Shown here in pieces: positions 1 to 9,243 of a stretch of DNA of 64,000 bases; position 1 is the stretch's first letter; each line of letters opens with the position of its first letter. The notes under the pieces were generated by a model. That model was given only the letters and a program-made list of their open reading frames with translations, was not told where the DNA came from and did not search any database. This DNA is from Nitzschia sp. DOCU1. Its lineage: Eukaryota; Bacillariophyta; Bacillariophyceae; Bacillariales; Bacillariaceae. The stretch lies in NCBI GenBank assembly GCA_951394045.1, contig OX595989.1, positions 992,001 through 1,056,000 on the forward strand, in the 5' to 3' direction. Position numbers and translations under genes: made by a program.

Positions 1-1585
1 ACCCGGACGACTGATCCGCTGTACAATGGCCGAGAAAATACTCTTTATGGTAGCCACCTGTTTGTCCTTGCAAAATCCCTTCGTCTTTGGTCAGCTCGTA
101 CAATTTGGATTCCAGGTCCCTTCGATACTCATGCCACACTCGTCTAGCTTCCATACACTGTTCGAAATGTACAATATCAACAGGCATGGCATTTTTCCGT
201 GGGTATTCGTTCTTGGGGTCATCCGATTTGGTGGCTATACACGACCAAGGTTTGCGACAGGCCGTATAATGTATGCTGTATAGATCTTCAATCTCTGTAG
301 TACGGCAGTCTTCGCAGGAACTACGGCCACTCAAGCATTTGCCTCGTTTCGTCACCATTGCACGAATCGCATTGTAGCGGCAGTTGTTGAGCTCGAGCCA
401 TGTACCAGGGACATGCACGTCGTAGTAGTATGCCATGAGCCCTTGCATTGCCCTGGCGCCGATGAAACCGCCGTAGCCCATACCTGCCCATCCATTGGTA
501 GGCTCAAAGCCTCCAACATAGTTTCCTTCCCGAATGATTGCAATCAGATTGTCAAAGTGTTTCTTTGATGGTTTGAGTACCCAGAACCCAGCTTGAAAGC
601 CGGATTTGCGTCCTGGAAACGTGCTGGTATAATCCCGTGTGATCATGGCTTCAATATTGTCCGTCACAGGCCAGGGTTCCGTGCGATCCTCCCGTTCTAC
701 ATTGGCGAGTGTCGCTTCGTCGGTCGCACCGAGCATGACATCAAAGACGGCATCCATAGGCTTTCGAAAGATGAAATCAATGTCTAGATGTACCACAATG
801 GGTGCAGGAATGTGGTAGGCGTAGAGCTTGACAAATTCATGCACTCCACAGCAGTACTCTTTCTGAATGTTCTTTCGCAAATACTCGCCCTGAATCTCAG
901 AGGCAAGAATAGGAGGATCTTTCACGAGAATCTTGAACCCCGCGTCTTGTAGGACGGGAGCACATTCTTTGGCTTGCGTATGAACAATAGCGTACATTTC
1001 ATAGTCATAGCGGCTGCCGCTTTGGGGGTAGTTACGGACGGAGTTTTGATGAATACTATGACGCAAAACAATGCTGGCATCTTGAAGGCCTGCCACCGAG
1101 GCGTGCCCTGATTTGTGATTATCCGTACATTCGATCAAAGACACAGCATATGCAATCTTGATGGGCGTAACGCCGTTCTTTTTGATGTCATTGGACAACT
1201 GAATCGACGAAGCTGACGATGACGAATGGCCTGGTGCTGTGTCCAGAGGTGAAGACTTGTGTCGAGAAGTTTTGGCCGCGAGAGCAGGGTGAAGCAAATA
1301 CTCATCAGAAGATGATGATATTGGACCGATAATGACAATAATCCCCAGCAATGTCAGAATAAGAGCGCCAACAAGGATTATAAGAGCATTGCCCGGCAAT
1401 CGTTGCGACGGCTTTCTTGCATTGATTGTGGAACGCGTTTGTGCGTTCAATCGAGCCATTATGTACGGGAAGATATCGACGGCAACATGCCAACCCGATG
1501 TTGTGATCCCCTTCAAGGTGGTGCGGTGCTTGACAATAAGTTTGATGGAGCACATATCATGGTCGATTTCGAAATTTGGGGACAT
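1..1585 (-). CDS. Golgi-type nucleotide-sugar glycosyltransferase, partial (C-terminus beyond window)
   Basis: The frame is open from the window edge to an in-frame stop just upstream of 1585, giving 528 visible residues and no stop codon at the left edge. It reads as a type II membrane enzyme: a basic cytoplasmic tail, one hydrophobic anchor near residues 67-90, a Ser-rich stem, then a catalytic domain with a DXD-type HLDID motif near residue 265 that would bind the metal and nucleotide sugar. After it come aromatic/Gly segments (GFWVLKP, GWAGMGYGGFIGA) and a Cys-rich region. This layout is that of GT8-like transferases of the secretory pathway; donor and acceptor are unknown. Two starts are possible, 1585 (first ATG) and 1459. 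The second puts the anchor only about 25 residues from the N-terminus. Class is fairly sure, specific activity is not. Confidence 0.72.
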   Translation of the reverse strand, partial: MSPNFEIDHDMCSIKLIVKHRTTLKGITTSGWHVAVDIFPYIMARLNAQTRSTINARKPSQRLPGNALIILVGALILTLLGIIVIIGPISSSSDEYLLHPALAAKTSRHKSSPLDTAPGHSSSSASSIQLSNDIKKNGVTPIKIAYAVSLIECTDNHKSGHASVAGLQDASIVLRHSIHQNSVRNYPQSGSRYDYEMYAIVHTQAKECAPVLQDAGFKILVKDPPILASEIQGEYLRKNIQKEYCCGVHEFVKLYAYHIPAPIVVHLDIDFIFRKPMDAVFDVMLGATDEATLANVEREDRTEPWPVTDNIEAMITRDYTSTFPGRKSGFQAGFWVLKPSKKHFDNLIAIIREGNYVGGFEPTNGWAGMGYGGFIGARAMQGLMAYYYDVHVPGTWLELNNCRYNAIRAMVTKRGKCLSGRSSCEDCRTTEIEDLYSIHYTACRKPWSCIATKSDDPKNEYPRKNAMPVDIVHFEQCMEARRVWHEYRRDLESKLYELTKDEGILQGQTGGYHKEYFLGHCTADQSSG

Positions 1586-1772
1586 TGACTCATTGGACTG
1601 AATATCTGCACCTACCGCCTTTGCAAATTGCGTAGTACATAGCAATGGGCACACTACTACCTACTTTCGCACCTACTCCGTTCTGCCATTTAGTATAGAG
1701 TTCGTATTACATTTTTGTAGCCCACAAACGATTGCAACAAGAAATGCCGAAAGTCTTCTACCTTTCTACTCA

Positions 1773-3686
1773 TTAGTTGGCGCAACCTAGCCTCTTGTTG
1801 ATCTTGTAGATTCGATCAAACGTCCATGCCTCATCTTTACGTGAGGATCGTTTCTTCTTGCTGGGACGAATAGCTCGGATCTGCACTCCATCTTCAGGAA
1901 CTGGAATAAGGGACTTTTCTCGCCATCGTATATCGCTTGCCCGTTCCATGTCGGTGACAACGGGAGAGACTAATTCGAGGTCTGGCACCTTGCGAGCCAA
2001 CACTGCCAAGAAAATCTTCATCTCCACCATGGCTAGGTCGACCCCCAAACAGTAGCGAGGACCGACGCCAAAGGGAATCCAGTCTTGACCCGGCCTTTGA
2101 AAACTTTCACCATCACTGCTACTATCTTGCCATCGCCGAGGTTCAAAACCTTGAATGACATTCATATGGGACAAATCTTCTTGAAACGTCGTCGGATCCA
2201 TAATATGCGTATTGTATCGATCGTAGGTTATACCCCAGCCGGCTGGGATCTGATACCCATCCACTACAATAGTAGATTTGGTTCCTCGCATTGACCCCCC
2301 AATGATGGGTTTGATCCGAAGGGCTTCACGAACGACGCCATCGAGGTACGTACACTCGTCAAGCATCGCACGGTCAAGCGACGAACCATCCTTAAGTTCT
2401 TGGATGCGTTCTTGTTCCCGTACAAGCTGATTCCAAGCGCTACTAGTAGTAGCACCATCGAAGTTGGTTTGACTTTGGACTTTGCGATTCAATGCCAATA
2501 GTAACAATGAATTCGTCAATGTACCCGCCGACGTTTCGCTGCCCGCCAAGATGAGCAATAGCGTATTGTCGATGATTTCGTCGCGACTCAGCTTCCTTGC
2601 AGTGGGATCATCCGGATCTTGCGCAAATAACATTCCACTCACAGTCGACTCATCTGGTCCGTTTGCCTCTAGCCACGCCAACTTGTCATCAATCTTTCCT
2701 ACAAGATAGTCCCGAGCCGACTTCCAAGCATGGTCGTCGGGGCCGACGTATAAGGCAGCAATCCACGTTTTGACTTGAAGCAAAAAGTAGTCAACTTCTT
2801 CGGCAGGTAAATCCTGTAAACCGATAATGTGACGACAGGCAATCTCGAGTGTGTATTTAAGAGAAAGACCTTCCACGTCAATAATAGTTGACTTGTGCGT
2901 AGATGTAGCACCATTTTGTAGGACAGCCTCAATCAAAGACTCGGCCGTCTTTTGAATCGATGGAATAAGGTTGGATACGCTCGTGGGTTGCACGGCCATG
3001 CCAATCAGTCTACGTAGAGCTGCATGTTCACCCTTGTCTTGCGCACACCGCAACGAATGTGTTCCCACCACTTTCGAGGTGAAGGACACAAATTGCGAGG
3101 CCACGGCATCAAACTCATGCGAAACCACCGCTTTGGCCGCCGAATAGCCTGAAACAATGGCGAATCCTCGATTCTGACTAAAGAATTTGTACACCGTCGG
3201 TCTCTTGAGCGTTTCAAAAAGTCTGAAAACGAGACTACCTGGTCCAAACTCAGGCGATGACTCTTTGATATTGAAACCACGAAAGGGACAACCTAATGGG
3301 CCAGGAGGCAAGGGTTCCGTATACGATAGATCTGGCAAGGTGTTTGGCCAGAGCTTGCTCCGAATGGGTCGAGTGATTTTCGAGACGGCATGCCGTATGC
3401 GAGGACGTCGATCAAATTCTTGGGGCTTGTTCGATTGCAGCGCCAGCACCCCGCTGACACCAAACGACTCGAGGGAGAGCATTAGCACCAAGATCAACCG
3501 GAGGATCCCCACTCCCCGACAACCATGTTGGGGACCACGCCCTGTCGGCACTGTGATACGTCTTCTTTCGGCCAATCTCATCGCTCCGATCTTGGTGCGA
3601 CGGATCTTATACCGACCGATTGCCAACACACCAGATAGTCTGGCGTTTGCATCCTTGGACTGCGTGTCCTTATTCAGCATCATCAT
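1773..3686 (-). CDS. Cytochrome P450 monooxygenase
   Basis: A 637-residue single-exon P450. Visible hallmarks are a proline hinge (PPGPLG) after an N-terminal hydrophobic signal/anchor at about 60-84, the I-helix oxygen-binding motif AGSETS near 381, the ExxR motif (EALR) near 454, and the heme loop FGVGPRYCLG with the axial Cys near 546. The hinge and the CLGxxLAxxEMK run after the heme loop resemble CYP26/CYP120-like clans that act on retinoid, carotenoid or sterol substrates; this is inference only. The frame extends to a GTG at 3719, but the first ATG is 3686; a Met codon at 3581 directly precedes the basic n-region of the signal and is an alternative. The long basic leader is unusual for an ER P450 and leaves plastid or ER targeting open. 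It is divergent to the gene at 4154. Confidence 0.9.
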   Translation of the reverse strand: MMMLNKDTQSKDANARLSGVLAIGRYKIRRTKIGAMRLAERRRITVPTGRGPQHGCRGVGILRLILVLMLSLESFGVSGVLALQSNKPQEFDRRPRIRHAVSKITRPIRSKLWPNTLPDLSYTEPLPPGPLGCPFRGFNIKESSPEFGPGSLVFRLFETLKRPTVYKFFSQNRGFAIVSGYSAAKAVVSHEFDAVASQFVSFTSKVVGTHSLRCAQDKGEHAALRRLIGMAVQPTSVSNLIPSIQKTAESLIEAVLQNGATSTHKSTIIDVEGLSLKYTLEIACRHIIGLQDLPAEEVDYFLLQVKTWIAALYVGPDDHAWKSARDYLVGKIDDKLAWLEANGPDESTVSGMLFAQDPDDPTARKLSRDEIIDNTLLLILAGSETSAGTLTNSLLLLALNRKVQSQTNFDGATTSSAWNQLVREQERIQELKDGSSLDRAMLDECTYLDGVVREALRIKPIIGGSMRGTKSTIVVDGYQIPAGWGITYDRYNTHIMDPTTFQEDLSHMNVIQGFEPRRWQDSSSDGESFQRPGQDWIPFGVGPRYCLGVDLAMVEMKIFLAVLARKVPDLELVSPVVTDMERASDIRWREKSLIPVPEDGVQIRAIRPSKKKRSSRKDEAWTFDRIYKINKRLGCAN

Positions 3687-4153
3687 CCTTGCTGGCCTGT
3701 GGCCCACAACAAAATGCACATCTCTATGGTTTTGACCCAGTGTGTAAGTAGTGTGATGAAGGCAGCGCGCTCTTGGATGGAAAGATCTTCAAACAAAAAT
3801 GGGTCATCCGTATCCGTCTAATGAATCCACCAATCATAGTCCTTGAAAAAACCAAAAAGGTCCACCACCACCAATCACCAGCGACGTGCCAGGAGAGGGG
3901 CTTAGATACGAAAACCACAAAACGCTTTTGAGAAAAATCCAGTAGGCGGGCGGCGGTCATTCCTAAATCCCAGCTCGGAGGCACCAACGCATGCAGCCAG
4001 CAACTTCGAGAGGCTCTCGCTCTTTCTTTGACACTCAAACCCCGACGTCTGAACTTTGAAAGGGTCAAATCCTACCAGGGTTGTGATCTGTCTCGGCGGC
4101 CATCTGATTTGGATCTATTCGCGTATCATCCTCTAGCGTTGTCGTTCGTCAAC
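3687..4153. other. Intergenic, divergent promoter region
   Basis: About 470 bp separate the start of the P450 gene from the first ATG of the gene at 4154. The plus frame of the downstream gene stays open back to 4028 without an ATG, so a 5' exon or untranslated leader may lie here. Otherwise nothing was recognised. Confidence 0.4.
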
Positions 4154-4885
4154 ATGTGGAAACCGCCCAGTCACATGTCTTTCGCTAACGTTGACACACT
4201 AAGCAACGATCCCACGGAAATGAGAAATTACATGAAGTATTATTTTGATCGGAAAAAACGATCCGACAACAAAATTTGGAGTCATGTCCCCATACCCAAA
4301 CCCGACGCCTCCTACAAGGAAATTAAAGACTTCTTGTACGAGGTCGTTGGACTATACAAAGAAAAGAGACAAGACCCCCGTGCCTTTTATTTGACCCATC
4401 CCGAGTTGCAAGTACCAAGCCGAATGAAACGGAAGTTATCGGAATACGAAGCCTCAGAAGAAGCACTGGACGAGGAGTCACAAGAACTAGAAGTGGCGAA
4501 GACACACGGGTCGGGCCGAAACACACGGGTCAGTATCTCGAAGGAGGAAAGGTCCATGCCAGTCCAAGAAGCCAGAGTTTCCGTCTCTTGTAACCGGAGC
4601 AGCTTGACTCGTCATGCTACGTCCGCCAGATCCAGGCAAAGTACTTCTCTGGCTGATCTAGAACTCGAATTCACCGATACCAGCGAAGAATTGGTAACCA
4701 TTGCCAATTTGCACTACAGCCGGCTAGGTAAGACTATGGTGCGATTGAAGGGACAGATGCAGGTTGAGCGTGAACAGCTCCGCCAGGAAATCCTGGAAGA
4801 GCTCAGAGCAAAACAAGCCGAATGCAGATCGGGGGTTAGTAACAGAAAAAACAAGACCAATGGTCGTCAAAAGATTTTTCGGTGA
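4154..4885 (+). CDS. Hypothetical protein with C-terminal coiled coil
   Basis: A 243-residue protein I do not recognise. The N-terminal third is compact, with aromatic and Lys residues (YMKYYFDRKK, then EIKDFLYEVVGLY), and may fold as a small domain. The middle is Ser/Arg-rich and acidic, and the last 70 residues (from about LVTIANLHYS to EELRAKQAE) have the heptad character and Glu/Gln/Arg content of a coiled coil. No signal peptide or membrane segment is visible. The start is the first ATG; the frame is open a further 42 codons upstream but only from a TTG. It is convergent with the LON-domain gene. A DNA- or scaffold-binding role is possible but not shown. Confidence 0.6.
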   Translation: MWKPPSHMSFANVDTLSNDPTEMRNYMKYYFDRKKRSDNKIWSHVPIPKPDASYKEIKDFLYEVVGLYKEKRQDPRAFYLTHPELQVPSRMKRKLSEYEASEEALDEESQELEVAKTHGSGRNTRVSISKEERSMPVQEARVSVSCNRSSLTRHATSARSRQSTSLADLELEFTDTSEELVTIANLHYSRLGKTMVRLKGQMQVEREQLRQEILEELRAKQAECRSGVSNRKNKTNGRQKIFR

Positions 4886-5186
4886 AAGCGCCGGTGGCCG
4901 CAGGGGTAGTCGCTAGTCATTACCAACAATCTAAGCGGCTCGGTAAAGCCATGATGCCTTCGCTTTGGGCGAATGCAGAAGATCGAGGATTAACAGAATA
5001 ATTAGATTAATTTTTACTTACAACTGGGAGGACTTTCTTCGTCGTCTGATTGTCCTCCCTTGCGTCATAATGTAACGAGCGAGAGCGCAATTGCGACTCT
5101 AGAAATTGCACACCTTGGAACATCTTGCTCGATTCCCTACAGTATGGGACGTCTATCGGATCGGACGGAATTCGCTTTTTACTGGC
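4886..5186. other. Convergent intergenic spacer
   Basis: About 300 bp between two 3' ends, presumably holding both 3' UTRs. Nothing else seen. Confidence 0.4.
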
Positions 5187-6587
5187 TCATTGCTCCGGTG
5201 GTCGCCATCGGACCTTGTCTTCGGCTGTGAGCGGCAATGTATGCGTTTCCCCATCATCAAACTGTATAGTTAACAAAATTTCATCGACCACGGTCACAGG
5301 GTCTTCCATCACTCTGCCAGCTACCCATCCATACTCTTCGTTCCAGAAATATTCTACTCGAGTCCCTTTGACAATTGTTTTGGCCCACGCTGGCAGTTGC
5401 GCTTGCCCCACTTTGAGATCCTTTTCGTCACCATCTAGTTTGTTGGTTATTTGCGATGCCAATTTCCTCGCCCGTGCCATGCCCACGATTTCGTCCAATT
5501 CTTTTAGCACTATCCGCAATCGCTCTTCTGCGTCTCTTGTCAGCAGCACTTTTTGACGGATCTCATTGTTCATATCCGCCAATTCGGCGGCCATTATGGC
5601 GACTGCGTACTTTCTACCCTGCGGCGGAATGTCATCGACTAGACACGCCTGGAAAACATCCCAGACAGCCACCATTTCTTCAGCACGAGCTTGTTCTATA
5701 GCATTGGGATCCACTGTCATCCCACTGCTCTCCAGGATTTGCTTTTCGAGCGGCGTCATTTGTTTCGAATTGGCTTCCTCGAATATTTGTGAGACGACGG
5801 CTTGGATTCCCAGCATGGTCTTCTGGATGAGTTCGGTACCCGACATGGCTTCGTATTTGCAATCCTCATCGTCTTCATCGTCCTTCTCGTCGGCAACGGA
5901 AACTGCGGCAAACATGTCACTGTCGTCAACTTCGGCGTCGTCTTCAATTTCATCTACGACGACCACCGGATATGGAATCGTCTTGATGACTTCTTTGACT
6001 ATGAATCGAAAGCCGCCACGACACAACACAGTACTGGGAGGCGTTTCCGAAGGCGGGTTAGCATCATTCGAATCCGACAAGACTTTGGATGCTTGTTCTG
6101 CCAAAGACTCCAAATCCTTTGCAATGGCCGGATTCAAGACCTCGGTAGTAGGAGCATTAACAAGAATCTGAGCCGTACATCCAATGGCACCAACCAGCGA
6201 GTCGCTCCTTTGGTCCTTCCACACTAAATGACCATACATGGGAGGACTATTTATGGTGGGAGTCATTGACGTAGCTTCTTCCAATGCCAGCTTGTGGACA
6301 GGTCGATCGACCTGCATGCCATACAAAAAGGGCGTCGCCACTTCAGCAGGCAGGTGGGACGACGGAAGCGGCGTTAAAATAGCATCCTCTTCTTCTGTAG
6401 AGGATTTCTTATCACTGTCCAGAAAATCCAGCAGAGGTATCTGCAAATTTTTCTGAAGAAATAGGCTGCTGGTTGGACACTTTCCATGTTGGGGATAGCG
6501 CGGGTAGTGAGGGCAGAAAGCCGTTGTCGTTAGTACGAAACTACAGATGACCAACACCGCGACGGCAGTTGAATTCAAATGTTTCAT
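5187..6587 (-). CDS. Plastid-targeted LON N-terminal-domain protein
   Basis: A 466-residue single-exon protein. Residues 1-24 form a signal peptide ending TTA|FCPH, with the aromatic +1 residue required for import into red-lineage secondary plastids. Residues about 70-215 resemble the LON substrate-binding domain (LVGAIGC followed later by GGFRFIVKEV and PYPVVVVDEI). They are not followed by the AAA ATPase or protease of true Lon, so this is a LON-only adaptor or substrate-binding protein. An acidic stretch (DEKDDEDDED) follows, then a helical region. The final 65 residues (VKGTRVEYFWNEEYGWVAG onward) look like a small SH3/Tudor-like beta barrel. It shares a divergent 500-bp promoter with the plastid HA-repeat gene at 7088. 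Confidence 0.8.
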   Translation of the reverse strand: MKHLNSTAVAVLVICSFVLTTTAFCPHYPRYPQHGKCPTSSLFLQKNLQIPLLDFLDSDKKSSTEEEDAILTPLPSSHLPAEVATPFLYGMQVDRPVHKLALEEATSMTPTINSPPMYGHLVWKDQRSDSLVGAIGCTAQILVNAPTTEVLNPAIAKDLESLAEQASKVLSDSNDANPPSETPPSTVLCRGGFRFIVKEVIKTIPYPVVVVDEIEDDAEVDDSDMFAAVSVADEKDDEDDEDCKYEAMSGTELIQKTMLGIQAVVSQIFEEANSKQMTPLEKQILESSGMTVDPNAIEQARAEEMVAVWDVFQACLVDDIPPQGRKYAVAIMAAELADMNNEIRQKVLLTRDAEERLRIVLKELDEIVGMARARKLASQITNKLDGDEKDLKVGQAQLPAWAKTIVKGTRVEYFWNEEYGWVAGRVMEDPVTVVDEILLTIQFDDGETHTLPLTAEDKVRWRPPEQ

Positions 6588-7087
6588 CGCAACTGGGGCA
6601 GTTTCGGCAGCTGGTTAGAAACAACGTCAAGGATAGGCTGTGAAATGAACTGCCGAGATGTGGTTGACAAGTAGTGGTTTGTTTGTGAGTTGTGTGTCAT
6701 CGAACGTCCAATCGGGATTTTTCACTGTGGCGGGCGGGAGATTGTCGTGCCGAGATGTGTGATGTGGAGGACTTCGAATGACGGTGACGTCACCAAAAAG
6801 TGAGACACAGACAGACAAACGGACGTGAACAGGCCGGAAGGCAAGCCGAGCCCTCCATCCTAGTCCAGCGCGCGCAAAAAGGCGAAGAAGGAAGAACGAA
6901 CATCATCTGCTTGTTCTCGCGATTGCGTTTTCTTCTCATGCCGGCACCGACCTTTGGCAACGATAGTGATGGCCGATGGCTAACCATATCTTCACATCCT
7001 CATTTGCTTTCAATTGGTCTGGATAGCACCGAAGCCTTTGTCTCTATTACCCCTCCTCTCCCCTCAACGATTCCCTCCACCTCAAAT
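6588..7087. other. Divergent promoter region of two plastid-protein genes
   Basis: 500 bp between start codons of the LON-domain and HA-repeat genes. It carries the TGACGTCA palindrome at 6783-6794 and a pyrimidine-rich leader (CCCCTCCTCTCCCC-like) just before the start at 7088. No coding potential was accepted. Confidence 0.45.
6783..6794. promoter_or_regulatory. Perfect palindrome containing a CRE-like TGACGTCA
   Basis: GGTGACGTCACC is a perfect 12-nt palindrome about 195 bp upstream of the minus-strand LON gene start and 290 bp upstream of the plus-strand HA gene start. TGACGT/ACGTCA are bZIP sites, and copies in diatom promoters are known as CO2/cAMP-responsive elements. Function here is inferred from motif and position only. 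Confidence 0.35.
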
Positions 7088-7897
7088 ATGAAGATTGCAG
7101 CGACGTATCTTTCGCTTCTCGTCGCCGTCGGCCAGGGCGGTACATTCGTTGACTCCTTTGGGGTGATTCGACCGCCCATTACAACTTTCTCCAAGGCATC
7201 AATTAACAGAGGCACGTTTCTCCAATACGGCCCGGAAAGTGCTAACGACAAAAACCTAGTCATAACCTCGCCTGTCTTGCAGCAGGTCTACCCAGCGATC
7301 CTGAAATATATGGATGAATATGGTCATCCCAACATTCCCCTAGGCTCCAAAGAGGGCCGACAATGCCAAACACTTCGACGTCTTCATATTCAAAACAAAT
7401 TGACACCAGAAGAAGTGGAATGGTTGAACTCTCTCGGTTTCGCCTGGCACTCGATGGAAGAAGTTTACAAGTACGCCGATTTTAACGAATTGTTCCAACG
7501 CCTACTGGACTATGAAGCGCGTCATCCCGAAAGTAATTTCCAGATTCCCAAGAAATGCAACGAAGACCCGGAACTAGGTGCCTGGGTTACCGGTATCCGA
7601 CGACTGGGTAAGGATGGAGTAAATCCCGAGCATGAACGCCGCCTGGATTCGATTGGCTTTGCCTGGAAGTCGACTAGAAAATGCGGAAGCAAATTTATGG
7701 ATCAATATCGTGCTTTGAGCGAAAGAGCGGAAAAGGAGAGTATTGAAACTGTCATGGCCGATGAAAAGACAGTCAAATGGATCCAGGCACAGCAGGAAGC
7801 CTTGAAGCGCGGCAGCTTGAGCCAAACGCGAGTGCATTATATGGGGCAGCTGTTTGGCGAATCTTGGACCACAGTTGGAAAGGAAATCGGGATGTAA
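7088..7897 (+). CDS. Plastid-targeted helicase-associated (HA) domain protein
   Basis: A 269-residue single-exon protein. The N-terminus is a signal peptide ending VDS|FGV, an ASAFAP-like plastid import site. The mature part carries at least two helicase-associated repeats of the kind that are very abundant in diatoms outside helicases: a Tyr/Trp-containing helix, then an RRL or LGAWV segment, then LNSLGFAW or LDSIGFAW (about residues 90-135 and 145-200). A lysine/glutamate-rich helical tail follows. No helicase motor is present. The role is unknown; HA repeats are thought to bind nucleic acid. The frame is open upstream to 6800, but 7088 is the ATG that gives a proper signal peptide. Confidence 0.78.
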   Translation: MKIAATYLSLLVAVGQGGTFVDSFGVIRPPITTFSKASINRGTFLQYGPESANDKNLVITSPVLQQVYPAILKYMDEYGHPNIPLGSKEGRQCQTLRRLHIQNKLTPEEVEWLNSLGFAWHSMEEVYKYADFNELFQRLLDYEARHPESNFQIPKKCNEDPELGAWVTGIRRLGKDGVNPEHERRLDSIGFAWKSTRKCGSKFMDQYRALSERAEKESIETVMADEKTVKWIQAQQEALKRGSLSQTRVHYMGQLFGESWTTVGKEIGM

Positions 7898-8629
7898 ATG
7901 CGCCTTTCTTCATTCGACTTTTTACACATCACCCTTGTCGCCGATGTTCCGACCGAGGCCAAATGCATAATTTCGACTTTGCTGTATGCGATGAGAAAGA
8001 GTCCAGTACGTTTGCTTTCTAATTTTTAAAGCCTTTCTTTATAGTTGTTTTTGTCCCAAAGTAAGAAAGGACGCTTTGATCTCTTCTTCGTTACGCCACC
8101 CATTCCGCACTGCTGCTTATGGATCCATCGGGATCTCTACGTTTAAGGCGTCGTTTCTTCAGCTCTCGGGCGGTCAAGGTAGCTTCAATTTAGACAGCCA
8201 CTCTAGTCGTGAAGTACTATTGATAGAGGACTTTCACGTTGACAGGTGACAGGTATCACTCCGGTGAGCTAAGAGATCGATCCTCTTCGATCGTCAAGGT
8301 AGTTGTTAAGTGGATGGTGCGTTTTCTACGCTGCTTTCTCCATGATCGGTATGTTAGGAGTGTGTATTTTCGCCGACTTCTTTGATCAAAATTCTGGCGA
8401 GCGCGCTCCAATTGGCCTAGCGCGCCCGCCTGGTCAGTGTTCTCATATCCACACTACGAGGATCCGTTACCATGTGACATCAGGAGAGATGACGATGACG
8501 ATGACCGCCGATGCTTCAAGGCAAAAAGTTCAACCGAACGACAACAAGCTACCCGAGACTTTTATTAGTTTGCTTTCTACGATCGCAGGTTGTCTCAGGC
8601 GTCAATTGAGTCTGTGTTCGAAGGTAGCG
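7898..8629. other. Intergenic region
   Basis: About 730 bp. The frame of the next gene is open back to 8303 and includes a Met/Thr-repeat stretch (ATGACG repeats), but the residues upstream of 8630 look non-conserved. This is more likely 5' UTR or promoter. Nothing else recognised. Confidence 0.35.
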
Positions 8630-9108
8630 ATGGCCCGTTCAAAGCAAAACAAGAGTCAAACGAAAAAGGTCGATGGCAAATATCGACAAGAAACAAGGGA
8701 GGAACGTCGTCTCCGACTAAAGCAGCAAGAAGAGGCACGGGAAGTAAGTACGACGCACATCGCTTGGGTGATTGACCTGAAACATCTGGTATTTGCTAAT
8801 ATGCTGAATATTCTGGTCTTTCTTTTCAGCAATGCGTCAAACTTTTGCCATATGCTGGAGGGGCAATGTTGGTGTTCATGATCATGTTCGCAATTTATGT
8901 CAGATCAGTACCCCCAGTGAAGATTCCCAAGCCTGAACCGCCCATAATCCAAGTCACCCCTGACTTCATGAATATTGATACGCAGACTGTTGGGAAAGAA
9001 CCCGTGCTGGATACCGCAACAGGGGAAGTGAAGGTAGAAACCGAACCTGAGCCGGCTTCAGAGCCTTTCGTCGAGGCGGCGGCCACTGAAGAAACCATTG
9101 AACTATGA
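8630..9108 (+). CDS. Small single-pass membrane protein
   Basis: Two exons, 8630-8743 and 8830-9108, joined in phase 0 across an 86-nt GTAAGT...TTTTCAG intron, give 130 residues. The first 38 residues are strongly basic and helical (REERRLRLKQQEEARE). One hydrophobic segment follows (CVKLLPYAGGAMLVFMIMFAIY), then a proline-rich linker (VPPVKIPKPEPP) and an acidic Glu/Pro/Ala tail. The layout, short charged head plus membrane segment, fits a small ER or organelle membrane protein with the acidic tail on the other side. I do not recognise the family. Without splicing the frame runs through the intron into a stop, so splicing is needed to join head and membrane segment. Confidence 0.62.
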
Positions 9109-9243
9109 GAATTCAATAGCAAAAAAGGAAATGAGCCGAACATGCGCTACATCCAATTATCCTGGGGGCAGTAGAGCTAATAATAGTAGTAATCCATTAC
9201 TTAGCCCAGCGGGATCGTCCGGGTTGTTACGGTTATCGGAAGT

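Noticed and set aside
3687..3719. Upstream GTG start for the P450
   Set aside because: Eukaryotic nuclear genes start at ATG; the first one is at 3686. The same reasoning removed TTG/GTG extensions at 4028, 17868, 41718, 58578 and 61457.
8303..8629. N-terminal extension of the small membrane protein gene
   Set aside because: The residues before 8630 are Met/Thr-repeat and low complexity; the basic helix begins exactly at the ATG at 8630.
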